Origin: Caballeronia arvi
Lineage (GTDB): Bacteria; Pseudomonadota; Gammaproteobacteria; Burkholderiales; Burkholderiaceae
Reading direction: 5' to 3'
Length of the DNA: 64,000 nucleotides
Assembly: GCF_001544695.2 (NCBI RefSeq)
Contig: NZ_FCOM02000037.1
Coordinates: 1 to 64,000, forward strand
Each line of letters opens with the position of its first letter. Position 1 is the first letter of the stretch. The notes beneath the pieces were generated by a model. It did not search any database. It was not told where the DNA came from and saw nothing but the letters and a program-made list of their open reading frames with translations. Shown here in pieces: positions 7,581-15,999 of the stretch. Position numbers and translations under genes: made by a program.

Positions 7581-9028
7581 CCTCCGACATCAAAACCAGC
7601 TTTATCGATGGCGCCTTCGTCGAAGCAGAAAGCCACGCCGATATCCTCGAGAATCGCAATCCTTCGCAGCCCACGGATATCGTCGACCGGTTTGCGCGTG
7701 CCGACGCAGCGCTGACGGAAAAGGCCATTCGCGCTGCAAAGACCGCATTTCGCGATTGGAGTACGAGCAGCCCGCAACTGCGCGCCAATGTTCTCGATCG
7801 GATCGGCAGTGAGATCCTCGCGCGCCGTGCGGAGCTCGCCGAACTGCTCGCGCGGGAGGAGGGCAAGATCGTGCGCGAAGCGCTGGGCGAAGTCGACCGC
7901 GCCGGTCACTCGTTCAAGTTCTATGCGCAGGAAGCGCTGCGCGCCAAAGGCGAAAAGTACGATTCCGTCCGGGAGTGCGTGAGTGTCGATGTGTTCACGC
8001 AGCCCGTTGGGGTGATCGGCGTCATCAGTCCGTGGAATTTCCCGTTTGCCATTCCTGCGTGGAAGATCGCGCCGGCGCTGGCCTACGGTAACACTGTCGT
8101 GTTCAAGCCGGCTGAACTCGTTCCTTCGTCGGCATGGGCACTCGCGGATATCATCTCTCGTTCCGGTCTGCCGGCCGGCGTATTCAATATGGTGATTGGG
8201 CCCGGACGAGTCGTTGGCGACACCATTCTGCGTTCTCCATCGATCGACGCCATCACGTTCACCGGCTCTGAATCCACCGGCCGTCAGGTTGCTCAAATTG
8301 CCGCTGAACGCATGATCCGTGTGCAACTGGAAATGGGCGGCAAGAATCCGCTCGTCGTGCTGGATGATGCCGATCTCGATGTCGCCGTCGAAGTGGCATT
8401 GAACGGTTCGTACTATTCCACGGGGCAGCGTTGCACGGCCAGCTCGCGCGTAATCGTGACAGCCGGTATCCATGATGCGTTCGTTCAGCGCCTCGCCGAG
8501 CGTACTCGCGCGCTTCGTGTGGGCGATGCACGCGGTCCCGAAAGCGATATCGGACCGGTCGTCGATCCGAGCCAGCTCAAGCAGAACCTCTCCTATGTCG
8601 AGTCGGGCTTGCGGGAGGGCGCAACGTTGGTGTGCGGCGGGAAGCATCTGGAGAATCACAAAGGCGCCTATCATTTCTCACCGGCACTATTCACCGATGT
8701 GAAGCCGGAGATGAAAATCTACCGGGAAGAAATCTTTGGACCGGTATTGGCCGTCCTCAAAGTGACGGATTACGAAGCGGCACTGGCGGCCGCGGAGGAT
8801 ACGCCGTTCGGGCTGTCAGCGGGTATCGTGACGACGTCGTTGAAGTATGCGGAGGATTTCAAGCGGCGCTCGTCTGCCGGCATGGTGATGGTCAATCTGC
8901 CCACGGCAGGGGTGGACTATCATGTGCCGTTCGGCGGAAATCGCGGTTCCAGTTTGGGGCCGCGCGAGCAGGGGACTTATGCCCGTCAGTTCTTTACGCG
9001 AGTGAAGACCACTTATCAATTGGCCTGA
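7577..9028 (+). CDS. NAD(P)-dependent aldehyde dehydrogenase, likely alpha-ketoglutaric semialdehyde dehydrogenase type
   Basis: A 483-residue class-I-like aldehyde dehydrogenase with a complete active site: N154 in SPWNFP, general base E252 in LEMGGKNP and nucleophile C286 in GQRCTASS. The C-terminal block MVMVNLPTAGVDYHVPFGG is shared with ketoglutarate-semialdehyde dehydrogenases of pentose and hydroxyproline pathways. It overlaps the upstream dehydrogenase by 4 bases and is the last gene of the operon before a strong inverted repeat. The damaged aldehyde dehydrogenase at 13392-14759 is a diverged relative of the same family, so this intact enzyme may serve both pathways. Substrate assignment is inferred from family and context. 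Confidence 0.87.
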   Translation: MTSDIKTSFIDGAFVEAESHADILENRNPSQPTDIVDRFARADAALTEKAIRAAKTAFRDWSTSSPQLRANVLDRIGSEILARRAELAELLAREEGKIVREALGEVDRAGHSFKFYAQEALRAKGEKYDSVRECVSVDVFTQPVGVIGVISPWNFPFAIPAWKIAPALAYGNTVVFKPAELVPSSAWALADIISRSGLPAGVFNMVIGPGRVVGDTILRSPSIDAITFTGSESTGRQVAQIAAERMIRVQLEMGGKNPLVVLDDADLDVAVEVALNGSYYSTGQRCTASSRVIVTAGIHDAFVQRLAERTRALRVGDARGPESDIGPVVDPSQLKQNLSYVESGLREGATLVCGGKHLENHKGAYHFSPALFTDVKPEMKIYREEIFGPVLAVLKVTDYEAALAAAEDTPFGLSAGIVTTSLKYAEDFKRRSSAGMVMVNLPTAGVDYHVPFGGNRGSSLGPREQGTYARQFFTRVKTTYQLA

Positions 9029-9045
9029 GCGGGCAGCGTGTCTTT

Positions 9046-9073
9046 GATCGATCGTCATCTGGGACGATCGATC
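9046..9073. terminator. Bidirectional hairpin between convergent operons
   Basis: GATCGATCGTC (9046-9056) and GACGATCGATC (9063-9073) are perfect 11-base inverted repeats with a 6-base loop, 18 bases after the aldehyde dehydrogenase stop and 15 bases beyond the end of the convergent small gene. No clear T-tract is present on either side, so the terminator call rests on stem strength and position. Confidence 0.6.
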
Positions 9074-9087
9074 TGAACTACTCGCAA

Positions 9088-9327
9088 TCAAGCCTCTCGC
9101 AGATCGAGCGTCGACTCCGGCTGCGTGAACAGCCGGGTCATTCGAAGGATGTTCGGCAAGCCGAAGTCATCCACGCTTGGCGTGCGATGCCCCTTGGTCG
9201 ATGCGACTTCCACCGCGATTTGCAAGGCACAGGACCGTTCCCTGAGCAGCGCGCCTAACGCATCGGCCAGCAACCTGCGATCCGTGACACTCAGACTGTC
9301 CAGCATTCCGCTGTAAGTCGATGACAT
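9088..9327 (-). CDS. Small hypothetical protein at the end of the sugar ABC operon
   Basis: A 79-residue protein, mostly helical by composition, with no membrane segment or recognised domain. It begins MSSTYSGMLDSLSVTDRRLLADALGALLRERS and contains HRTPSVDDFGLPNILRMTRLF. It lies 72 bases downstream of the gguB permease gene on the same strand and is followed by the 9046-9073 hairpin, so it is the last cistron of the importer operon. A GGAG-like sequence is not obvious, but reading-frame composition is coding-like (G/C-rich third positions) and the start is followed by a plausible N-terminus. Function unknown; position suggests a link with sugar uptake. Confidence 0.55.
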   Translation of the reverse strand: MSSTYSGMLDSLSVTDRRLLADALGALLRERSCALQIAVEVASTKGHRTPSVDDFGLPNILRMTRLFTQPESTLDLREA

Positions 9328-9399
9328 TTTCGTCTCCCATCGTTTCTTGTGCCAAAGGAAGCACTGACAGTTCCAATCGAGTCGCAGGCCTGGAGTTCG

Positions 9400-10611
9400 T
9401 CAGCCGATCTTGTTCTTGTTATAGACATCGATGAAGACCGCCGCCAACAGGACCAATCCCTTGATCACCTGTTGGTAGTCGATGCCGATACCCATGATCG
9501 ACATGCCGTTGTTCATCACGCCCATGATGAATGCGCCGATCACCGCACCCATCACTTTCCCGACGCCTCCCGATGCAGACGCTCCGCCAATGAAGCATGC
9601 TGCAATGACATCCAGCTCGAAACCCGTACCGGCTTTCGGCGTCGCGCTGTTGAGACGTGCGGCGAAGATGAGACCGGCGAGGGCTGCCAGGACGCCCATA
9701 TTGACGAACGCATAGAACGAGATGCGCTCGGTGTTGACGCCGGAGAGCTTCGCCGCCTTCACGTTGCCGCCTACTGCATAGATGCGCCGCCCAATCGTCG
9801 TGCGGTTCATCACAAAGGTATAGGCTCCGATGAGCACACCCATGATGATGAGCACCGTGGGCATGCCTCGATAGGACGCCAGCAGATAACTGAAATAAAC
9901 GATGAACGCGGTAAGCACGACGTTCTTGACGATGAACATCGCGAACGATCCGCTATCGACCCCATGCTTCGCCGCCTTGCTCCGTTGACGGGATTCGATA
10001 TAGAAGAATGCGAGACCAACGAGAAGGCCGAGCAGAAGCGAAGTGATTCGAAGGTTCTGTCCGTTGAAAAAATCCGGGATGAAGCCGGAGCTGACAATGG
10101 CGAACACGTCGGGGAAGGGCCCGATCGACTGGCCTTGCAGCAGGGTGATGGTGAGGCCGCGGAACACAAGCATGCCCGCGAGGGTCACGATGAACGACGG
10201 CATCCGCCAGAACGCGACGAAATAGCCTTGTGCCGCGCCGATCAATGCGCCTGCGGCCACGCAGATGAGCGTTCCGAGAACGGGATTGATGTTCCACTGG
10301 ACCATCAGCAACGCCGCGAGCGCGCCGATGAATCCCGATGTCGAACCAACCGACAGATCGATCTGACCGGCTACGATCACCATCAACATGCCGAGGGCCA
10401 TGATGACGATATAGCTATTCTGAAGAACCAGGTTCGTCAGATTCAGCGGTTGCATCAAGGTGCCGTTCGTCGACACCTGAAAGAATCCCATGATGATGAC
10501 CAGCGAAACGACGAGGCCATATTCGCGCAGTCCGCGCTTGATCGATTGGGTGTATTCCGTGTTTCGGCCTTTCGCTTCAGGCGTCACGGAAGTTGGAAGA
10601 GTCTCGCGCAT
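9400..10611 (-). CDS. gguB: Multiple-sugar ABC transporter permease (GguB/MmsB type)
   Basis: A 403-residue inner-membrane permease of the XylH/RbsC-like BPD family. About ten or more hydrophobic segments are visible; GQIDLSVGSTSGF, GGVGKVMGAVIGAFIMGVMNNGMS and the long inserted cytoplasmic stretch ESRQRSKAAKHG match multiple-monosaccharide (CUT2) permeases rather than RbsC. It starts one base after the stop of gguA and belongs to the minus-strand operon chvE-gguA-gguB. With those partners it imports monosaccharides such as L-arabinose, galactose, xylose or glucose. Assignment is firm because of both sequence and operon. Confidence 0.92.
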   Translation of the reverse strand: MRETLPTSVTPEAKGRNTEYTQSIKRGLREYGLVVSLVIIMGFFQVSTNGTLMQPLNLTNLVLQNSYIVIMALGMLMVIVAGQIDLSVGSTSGFIGALAALLMVQWNINPVLGTLICVAAGALIGAAQGYFVAFWRMPSFIVTLAGMLVFRGLTITLLQGQSIGPFPDVFAIVSSGFIPDFFNGQNLRITSLLLGLLVGLAFFYIESRQRSKAAKHGVDSGSFAMFIVKNVVLTAFIVYFSYLLASYRGMPTVLIIMGVLIGAYTFVMNRTTIGRRIYAVGGNVKAAKLSGVNTERISFYAFVNMGVLAALAGLIFAARLNSATPKAGTGFELDVIAACFIGGASASGGVGKVMGAVIGAFIMGVMNNGMSIMGIGIDYQQVIKGLVLLAAVFIDVYNKNKIG

Positions 10612-10612
10612 T

Positions 10613-12142
10613 TCAGTTGGCTCCGTTTCTCATGATGGCACGCATGATTTTTTCCTGGCTCGCTTCGGCGCCTGGCATTTCGCCGACGATGGAGCCCTCG
10701 TTCATGACGTAAATTCGGTCGCACATGCCCAGCAATTCGGGCATCTCGGAAGAAATCATGACGACGCATTTGCCGTCATTGGCCGCCTGATTGATGATCG
10801 TGTAAATTTCGTATTTCGCGCCCACATCGATGCCGCGTGTAGGTTCGTCCAGGATGAGTACCTCGGGTGCCGAATACAGCCACTTGCTCAACACGACTTT
10901 TTGCTGATTGCCGCCGGAGAGATTGCCCACTTTCTGACGGATATCGTGGCATCGGATGCGCAGCTTTTGCTTGTAGTCCAACGCAATCGCGTTTTCCTTA
11001 TGCTCATCGACAACGGTAAAGCGGGAAATCGCCTTGAGATTGGCAAGCGAGATGTTCTGCTTGATGTTGTCTTCCAGAATCAGGCCCGCGCCCTTGCGGT
11101 CCTCTGTCACGTACGCAAGTCCGTGTTTGATTGCTTTCGGCACCGTTGAGACGTCGACTTCTTTTCCGTTCAGCCTGACGGAGCCTGAAATACTCTTGCC
11201 GTAAGAGCGGCCGAATACGCTCATCGCGAGTTCGGTGCGTCCGGAGCCCATCAGCCCGGCTATGCCGACGACTTCGCCCCGTTTTGCATGGAAGTTCACG
11301 CCCTTGATGACGATGCGATCCGTCTGACTCGGATGACGCACTCTCCAATCGCTGACCTGGAACATCGTCTCGCCGATCTGCGGAGTGCGCGGCGGATAGC
11401 GGTCGTTCATCTCGCGTCCGACCATTGCCTTGATGATGCGGTCTTCGCTGATCGCTTGCGCCTTGCAGTCGAGTTCGTCGACGGTCGAGCCATCGCGAAT
11501 GACGGTGATGGCGTCGGCCACCCGCGAGATTTCATTCAACTTGTGCGAGATGATGATGGCGGTCACGCCCCGCTCGCGCAGCTCCATCAGAAGCGTAAGC
11601 AGCGTGTCACTGTCCTTTTCGTTGAGGCTCGCGGTCGGTTCGTCGAGAATCAGGAGCTTGACTTCCTTGGACAATGCTTTCGCAATCTCGACCAGTTGCT
11701 GTTTGCCGATGCCGAGCGTGACTACCGGGGTATCGGGCGAATCGCTGAGGCCGACTTTCGCGAGCAGTTGCCGGGTTCTCGCGTAGGATGACTCCCAGTC
11801 GATCACGCCGCTCTTTGCCTGTTCATTGCCGAGGAAAATGTTCTCGGTGATGGAGAGCATCGGCACGAGCGCCAGTTCCTGATGAATGATGATGATGCCC
11901 GCGCGTTCGCTATCGTGGATGCCGGCGAATTTGCGTTCCTCTCCGCGATAGACGACTTTTCCCTCATAAGTCCCATGCGGATAAACCCCGCTCAGGATCT
12001 TCATGAGCGTCGATTTGCCGGCGCCGTTTTCTCCGCAAATCGCATGAATCTGGCCTTCGCGGACCGATAGATTCACGTTGTTCAGAGCTTTGACGCCGCC
12101 AAAGCTCTTCTGAATGCCACGCATTTCCAGAATCGTATCCAT
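10613..12142 (-). CDS. gguA: Multiple-sugar ABC transporter ATP-binding protein (GguA/MmsA type, two ABC domains)
   Basis: A 509-residue protein with two fused nucleotide-binding domains, the CUT2 layout. The first domain has Walker [13 protein letters not shown] (about 38-49), signature [15 protein letters not shown] and Walker [12 protein letters not shown]. The second has a degenerate Walker [13 protein letters not shown] (Arg for Lys), signature [15 protein letters not shown] and Walker [13 protein letters not shown]. The degenerate second P-loop is normal for this family. It is flanked by chvE upstream (119-base gap with a hairpin) and gguB downstream (1-base gap), and energises sugar import. 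Confidence 0.94.
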   Translation of the reverse strand: MDTILEMRGIQKSFGGVKALNNVNLSVREGQIHAICGENGAGKSTLMKILSGVYPHGTYEGKVVYRGEERKFAGIHDSERAGIIIIHQELALVPMLSITENIFLGNEQAKSGVIDWESSYARTRQLLAKVGLSDSPDTPVVTLGIGKQQLVEIAKALSKEVKLLILDEPTASLNEKDSDTLLTLLMELRERGVTAIIISHKLNEISRVADAITVIRDGSTVDELDCKAQAISEDRIIKAMVGREMNDRYPPRTPQIGETMFQVSDWRVRHPSQTDRIVIKGVNFHAKRGEVVGIAGLMGSGRTELAMSVFGRSYGKSISGSVRLNGKEVDVSTVPKAIKHGLAYVTEDRKGAGLILEDNIKQNISLANLKAISRFTVVDEHKENAIALDYKQKLRIRCHDIRQKVGNLSGGNQQKVVLSKWLYSAPEVLILDEPTRGIDVGAKYEIYTIINQAANDGKCVVMISSEMPELLGMCDRIYVMNEGSIVGEMPGAEASQEKIMRAIMRNGAN

Positions 12143-12177
12143 GACCTTCTAACCAGTGGCGTTGGACGCCGACAGGC

Positions 12178-12193
12178 GCATCCAGACGGATGC
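12178..12193 (-). other. Intercistronic stem-loop between chvE and gguA
   Basis: GCATCC (12178-12183) and GGATGC (12188-12193) form a perfect 6-bp stem with a tetraloop, in the 119-base gap after chvE. Such hairpins commonly protect the binding-protein mRNA and lower expression of the downstream ATPase and permease; that role is inferred. Confidence 0.5.
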
Positions 12194-12261
12194 CCTGCCG
12201 GCAAATCATTCGAAGCTCGTTCGTATCGCACAAGCCTGTGTGATGACGACGCAACCGGGTC

Positions 12262-13326
12262 TTACTTCAGTTGGGCTTCCTTGTAATAGCCACTCGCGAC
12301 GAGTGTCGTCTTCCAGTTGCCGCTATCGACCAGAACGGGTTTCAGCAGGTAGGTGGGAACGACCTTCACGCCATTGTTGTAGGTCTTCGTGTCATTGACC
12401 GGGACGGTCTTCTTGTTGAGCACTGCGTCAGCCATTTCGACGGTGGCCTTCGCCAGTTCGCGGGTGTCCTTGAAAACCGTGGTCTTCTGATCGCCGCGAA
12501 TGATCGCTTTCACGCTCGGGATTTCGGCATCCTGTCCGGTGATGACCGGCATCGGTTGTTGTGCCGTGCCATAGCCGACTCCCTTGAGCGACGAAATGAT
12601 GCCGACGCTGATGCCATCATACGGCGACAGCACGGCGTCCACATGCGCATTGCCGTAATACGCGGAGAGAAGGTTGTCCATGCGAGCCTGAGCCGTGGCG
12701 CCGTCCCAGCGGAACGTGGCGACCTTGTCGAAGGCAAGCTGTTTGCTGCGCACGACGAGCTTGCCGTTGTCCATATACGGCTTGATCACCGACAGCATGC
12801 CGTCATAGACGACGTGCGCATTGTTGTCGTCAGCCGAGCCCGCGAAGATTTCGGCGTTCGCGGGCGTCTTCCGGTTATTCAGGTCGAGCGACTTGACCAC
12901 CGAGTCTGCCATCATCGCGCCGACGCCGAAGTTATCGAACGTCGCATAGTAGTCGACGTCCTTCGTGCCGCGAATCAGGCGGTCATAAGAGATCACCTTG
13001 ATGCCGCGCGCCTGAGCCTTGCTCAGCGTGTTCGAGAGGGTAGTGCCGTCGATCGGCGCGACGACGAGAATCTTTACGCCCTTGGTAATGAGGTTCTCGA
13101 TCTGGGCAATCTGGTTCGGGACTTCGTCCTCCGCATACTGGAGATCCGCTTGATAGCCTTTGGCTTTGAAAGCATCGACCATGCTTTGACCGTCGGAAAT
13201 CCAGCGCGAGGACGATTTGGTGGGCATCGAGATGCCTACGACGCCCTTGTCCTCGGCGTTGGCATAGGGTGCAGTGGCGCAAAGAGCCAGCGCGAGGGTA
13301 GCGGTGATTAGTTTTAGCGATTTCAT
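12262..13326 (-). CDS. chvE: Periplasmic multiple-sugar-binding protein ChvE
   Basis: A 354-residue periplasmic solute-binding protein. A signal peptide is evident: MKSLK, a hydrophobic core [12 protein letters not shown], then cleavage after PYANA before [12 protein letters not shown]. The mature part carries the ChvE/galactose-binding features [26 protein letters not shown] and SYDRLIRG. The start at 13326 is backed by AGGAG nine bases upstream and by the signal peptide; an upstream extension would give a non-signal N-terminus. In Agrobacterium ChvE binds arabinose, galactose and related sugars and can also signal to a sensor kinase; here it heads the chvE-gguA-gguB import operon beside arabinose-degrading genes. 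Confidence 0.95.
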   Translation of the reverse strand: MKSLKLITATLALALCATAPYANAEDKGVVGISMPTKSSSRWISDGQSMVDAFKAKGYQADLQYAEDEVPNQIAQIENLITKGVKILVVAPIDGTTLSNTLSKAQARGIKVISYDRLIRGTKDVDYYATFDNFGVGAMMADSVVKSLDLNNRKTPANAEIFAGSADDNNAHVVYDGMLSVIKPYMDNGKLVVRSKQLAFDKVATFRWDGATAQARMDNLLSAYYGNAHVDAVLSPYDGISVGIISSLKGVGYGTAQQPMPVITGQDAEIPSVKAIIRGDQKTTVFKDTRELAKATVEMADAVLNKKTVPVNDTKTYNNGVKVVPTYLLKPVLVDSGNWKTTLVASGYYKEAQLK

Positions 13327-13378
13327 GTTGTCTCCTGGTGTCTCACGTTTTAGTTGATGCATGACTGCCTGGGGTGCC

Positions 13379-13403
13379 CGCCTCTGCTGCATCAACAGAG
13401 GCG
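13379..13403 (-). terminator. Hairpin at the 3' end of the decayed aldehyde dehydrogenase gene
   Basis: CGCCTCTG (13379-13386) and CAGAGGCG (13396-13403) are perfect 8-base inverted repeats with a 9-base loop. The repeat straddles the stop of the decayed aldehyde dehydrogenase and lies about 55 bases upstream of the chvE start. It may be the original terminator of that gene, brought into its reading frame by a deletion. Confidence 0.4.
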
Positions 13404-14759
13404 TGGCGAATGGCGAAGCGTCGTTGACCTGGGACGACATTCAGCGTCTGACCCAACTGCCACCGTGGTCGGCCGATTGACCGTTACCCTGTTGCTATGA
13501 CTATGGCGGCGGAAATGCCGCGCATGCTTGAGCGACGTCGTGCAGAGCCCGGCGCCTGGCGCGGGAACACCCGATGCCGTCTGGTTTGCCAGATTCAACG
13601 CGTGAGCGTAGTCATCGGCGGCCAGAACAACCGCGACCGGTCCAAAGATATCTTCGCGATTGATTTGCATCTCGGGCTTGCCGAGAAGCAACGCCGGCTC
13701 CATGAAATACCCACGCGTCTCGCGCTCGATTGCGCGACCGCCATGAATGAGCTCCGCGCCTTCTTTTATCGCCATCGCGACCCTATCGAGATTGCGCTGC
13801 AACTGGCTGTCGTTGGACACAGGCCCGATATCGGTTCCCTTTTTCAACGCATGATCGATGCGAAGCGCGGAAAGCCGGGTGAGCAGTGCATCGGTGAACG
13901 CATGTCGAATTCCTTGTTCGACAATCAGCTTCGACGACGCCGCACGACGCTGCCCGTTCAGGCCATACGCGCCCTCGATGGCCGCATCGACGGCCGTGCT
14001 CAGGTTCGCGTCGTTCAACACGATCAGCGCGCTGTTTCCTCCCGTGTCCAGATCGACCTTCATCTGACGCGCGGCACTGGCTCGCAAGACGCTCGTCCCG
14101 GTCGTTACGGATCCGGTGAAACTCACCGCTCGAACCCTCTCATTGGCCGCGAGACGCGCCCCGGCAACGCGCCCGCTGCCCAGCACGAGGTTGAATACTC
14201 CGGCTGGCAGGCCAGAACGGTCGATGATGTCCGCCAGCGCCCACGCACAACCCGAGACGAGCTCGGCTGGCTTGAACACCACGCAATTGCCCGCGCTGAG
14301 CGCCGCGGCGATTTTCGCGGCGGGGATCGCCAGCGGAAAACTCCACGGCGTGATCACCGCGACGACGCCCAGCGGTTCGCCCGGCTGATGCGCGGCTTCT
14401 TCAGCGAAAACGCGAAAAACCCGTCCGGCGTGAACGACTTCATCGATTGCTTCGGGCAAGGTCTTGCCCTGTTCGCGCGCCAGCAGGCAACCGAGTTCCG
14501 CGCGACGCGCATGCAGTTCGCCGCCAATCGCATCGAGCGCGCGCGCACGGCGGGCGGCGCTGGCCCGCGACCATTCGCGCCAGGCAGCGCTCGCCGCGTC
14601 GACCGCAGCGTCCACCATCCGGACGTCGGCGCGCGCGTATTCGCCAATGGGCTCATCGAGATCCGACGGGTTGACGGAAACACCCGTGGTGGCGCTGGTT
14701 GTCCAGCCGCCGTTCACATAGTGCTTCAGTACCAGAGGAAGGTGCGATTCGCGTTTCAT
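13392..14759 (-). pseudogene. Decayed alpha-ketoglutaric semialdehyde dehydrogenase-like gene
   Basis: An open frame of 455 codons with clear aldehyde dehydrogenase ancestry (ITPWSFP, VFKPAEL, SFTGS, EDIFGPV). Several lesions would abolish activity: the nucleophile Cys is R272 in GQRRAASS, the general-base motif ELGGKNP reads DTGGNS (D238), about 17 residues are missing before the PWSFP motif when compared with the intact paralogue at 7577-9028, and the C-terminus after VTVNRPT has lost the conserved VPFGG block and ends in unrelated residues. In comparable arabinose loci this position holds the last enzyme of the pathway. ATG 14759 was chosen because it gives the normal family N-terminus. 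The frame remains open, so a translated inactive protein cannot be excluded. Confidence 0.8.
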
Positions 14760-14846
14760 GTCGAGGCGCGTTTCCGACTCATAGATGGACGGTCGGATTC
14801 TAAGGAAGCCCCTGATTCCTTTCCAATCACTTTTTTGCCAGCATCG

Positions 14847-14862
14847 ATACCAAAGTGGGTAT
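14847..14862. promoter_or_regulatory. Candidate LysR operator in the divergent regulator/dehydrogenase promoter
   Basis: ATACC-N6-GGTAT forms a perfect 5-base inverted repeat of the T-N11/12-A type bound by LysR regulators. It lies about 40 bases upstream of the LysR start at 14902 and about 90 bases upstream of the divergent gene at 14759. A second copy with the same spacing occurs at 15897-15912. Confidence 0.55.
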
Positions 14863-14901
14863 GGCGAAGCAGGTCGGAAAAAACAAAACCGGAGTGCAGC
14901 G

Positions 14902-15876
14902 TTGGGACAGGGATATTCGAACTGGTTTGTGCGCGCGCGCCTCAAGACGCGCCAGTTGTTGTTGCTTGCCGCGATGGAAGAGGAGGGCAATGTGCGACGC
15001 GCGGCCGATGTGCTCGGCATGACGCAGCCCGCCGCATCGCGATTGTTGAAGGAACTCGAGGATGTGCTGGAGGTGCGGCTCTTCGATCGCACGCCGCACG
15101 GCATGCACGCGACGCTGTACGGCGAAGTGATGATCCGTCATGCGCGCATGGTTCTGTCGAATCTCAACAAGGCCCAGGAGGAGATCGCCGCGCTGCGGGT
15201 CGGGCTGGTGGGACAGGTGCGTATCGGCGTGATCGCGGCCGCGGCGGCGAGGATGGTGCCGCTCGCCATCGGGCGCGTGAAGGAGCAATACCCTCTGCTG
15301 CAGATTTGGCTACAGGTGGAGACATCGGACGTGATGCTGCCGCTCGTCGCGCAGGGTCAGCTCGACGTCATGATCGGCCGCGTGCACGAACAACATGGGC
15401 AATTGAAAGATTCGGTGCAATACGCACCGATCGCCGATGAGCCGCTTTGCGTGGTCGTGCGGCCGGGACATCCGCTGGAAGACGCAGCGGACCTGACCAT
15501 GCGCGACATCGTAAATGCGGAATGGGTCTTGCATCCACCGGGCAGTGTGCTGCGTCATCGTATCGATATGGCTTTCGCCGAGCTTGGGCTGAATCCGCCG
15601 CAGAACGTCGTGAACACCAATAACTTCCTTGCGATCTCGAGCTTGCTGCTGCAAAGCGACATGCTCGCCGTCGTGCCGGACGAGGTCGCGCGGCAGTATG
15701 AGCACTTCGGAACCTTGAGGCGGCTCGCGATCGACTTGTCTTGCGGGATGGACGCATTCGGGATCATCACGCGACAAGGTCATGCGCTGTCGCCGGCGGC
15801 GTCCGTTGTCCTGCATGCGTTGCGCGATGCTGCCGCCGAAGTCTATGGCGTGCCGGCGGGAGCATTGAGCGAGTGA
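14902..15876 (+). CDS. LysR family regulator of the arabinose/galactose locus (GbpR-like)
   Basis: A 324-residue LysR-type regulator: N-terminal winged HTH (about residues 13-70, RRAADVLGMTQPAASRLLKELEDVL) and a periplasmic-binding-protein-like effector domain. TTG at 14902 is proposed as start because GGAG lies 7 bases before it and the protein then begins MGQGYSNWFVRARLKTRQL, the usual N-terminus of GbpR-like proteins; an in-frame ATG at 14785 would add 39 atypical residues. It sits between the importer operon and the degradative genes. Two matching ATAyC-N6-GGTAT repeats lie on its two sides, which suggests it controls both directions, with a sugar or pathway intermediate as effector. Confidence 0.88.
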   Translation: MGQGYSNWFVRARLKTRQLLLLAAMEEEGNVRRAADVLGMTQPAASRLLKELEDVLEVRLFDRTPHGMHATLYGEVMIRHARMVLSNLNKAQEEIAALRVGLVGQVRIGVIAAAAARMVPLAIGRVKEQYPLLQIWLQVETSDVMLPLVAQGQLDVMIGRVHEQHGQLKDSVQYAPIADEPLCVVVRPGHPLEDAADLTMRDIVNAEWVLHPPGSVLRHRIDMAFAELGLNPPQNVVNTNNFLAISSLLLQSDMLAVVPDEVARQYEHFGTLRRLAIDLSCGMDAFGIITRQGHALSPAASVVLHALRDAAAEVYGVPAGALSE

Positions 15877-15896
15877 CGAGATGCGCGTTTTCCCGT

Positions 15897-15912
15897 ATAT
15901 CGATCCTGGTAT
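15897..15912. promoter_or_regulatory. Candidate LysR operator upstream of arabonate dehydratase
   Basis: ATATC-N6-GGTAT has the same architecture and 16-base length as the site at 14847-14862. It lies 88 bases upstream of the dehydratase start and inside a larger imperfect inverted repeat (TTCCCG...CGGGAA). A short palindrome ATTGG-A-CCAAT follows at 15932-15942. Confidence 0.5.
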
Positions 15913-15999
15913 CGGGAACGCTGAATAAGTGATTGGACCAATATGTCCTGGCGCGGCTAATCTTGCTCGCGACTCTTGCCTTCATTCTCGAGAACATCC

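Noticed and set aside
14785-14901. ATG at 14785 as start of the LysR regulator
   Set aside because: It would add 39 residues of non-conserved sequence and place the operator-like repeat inside the gene; TTG 14902 has a proper ribosome site.
13497-15440. A 647-codon plus-strand frame
   Set aside because: Antisense to the decayed aldehyde dehydrogenase and out of frame with the LysR gene; no protein family seen.
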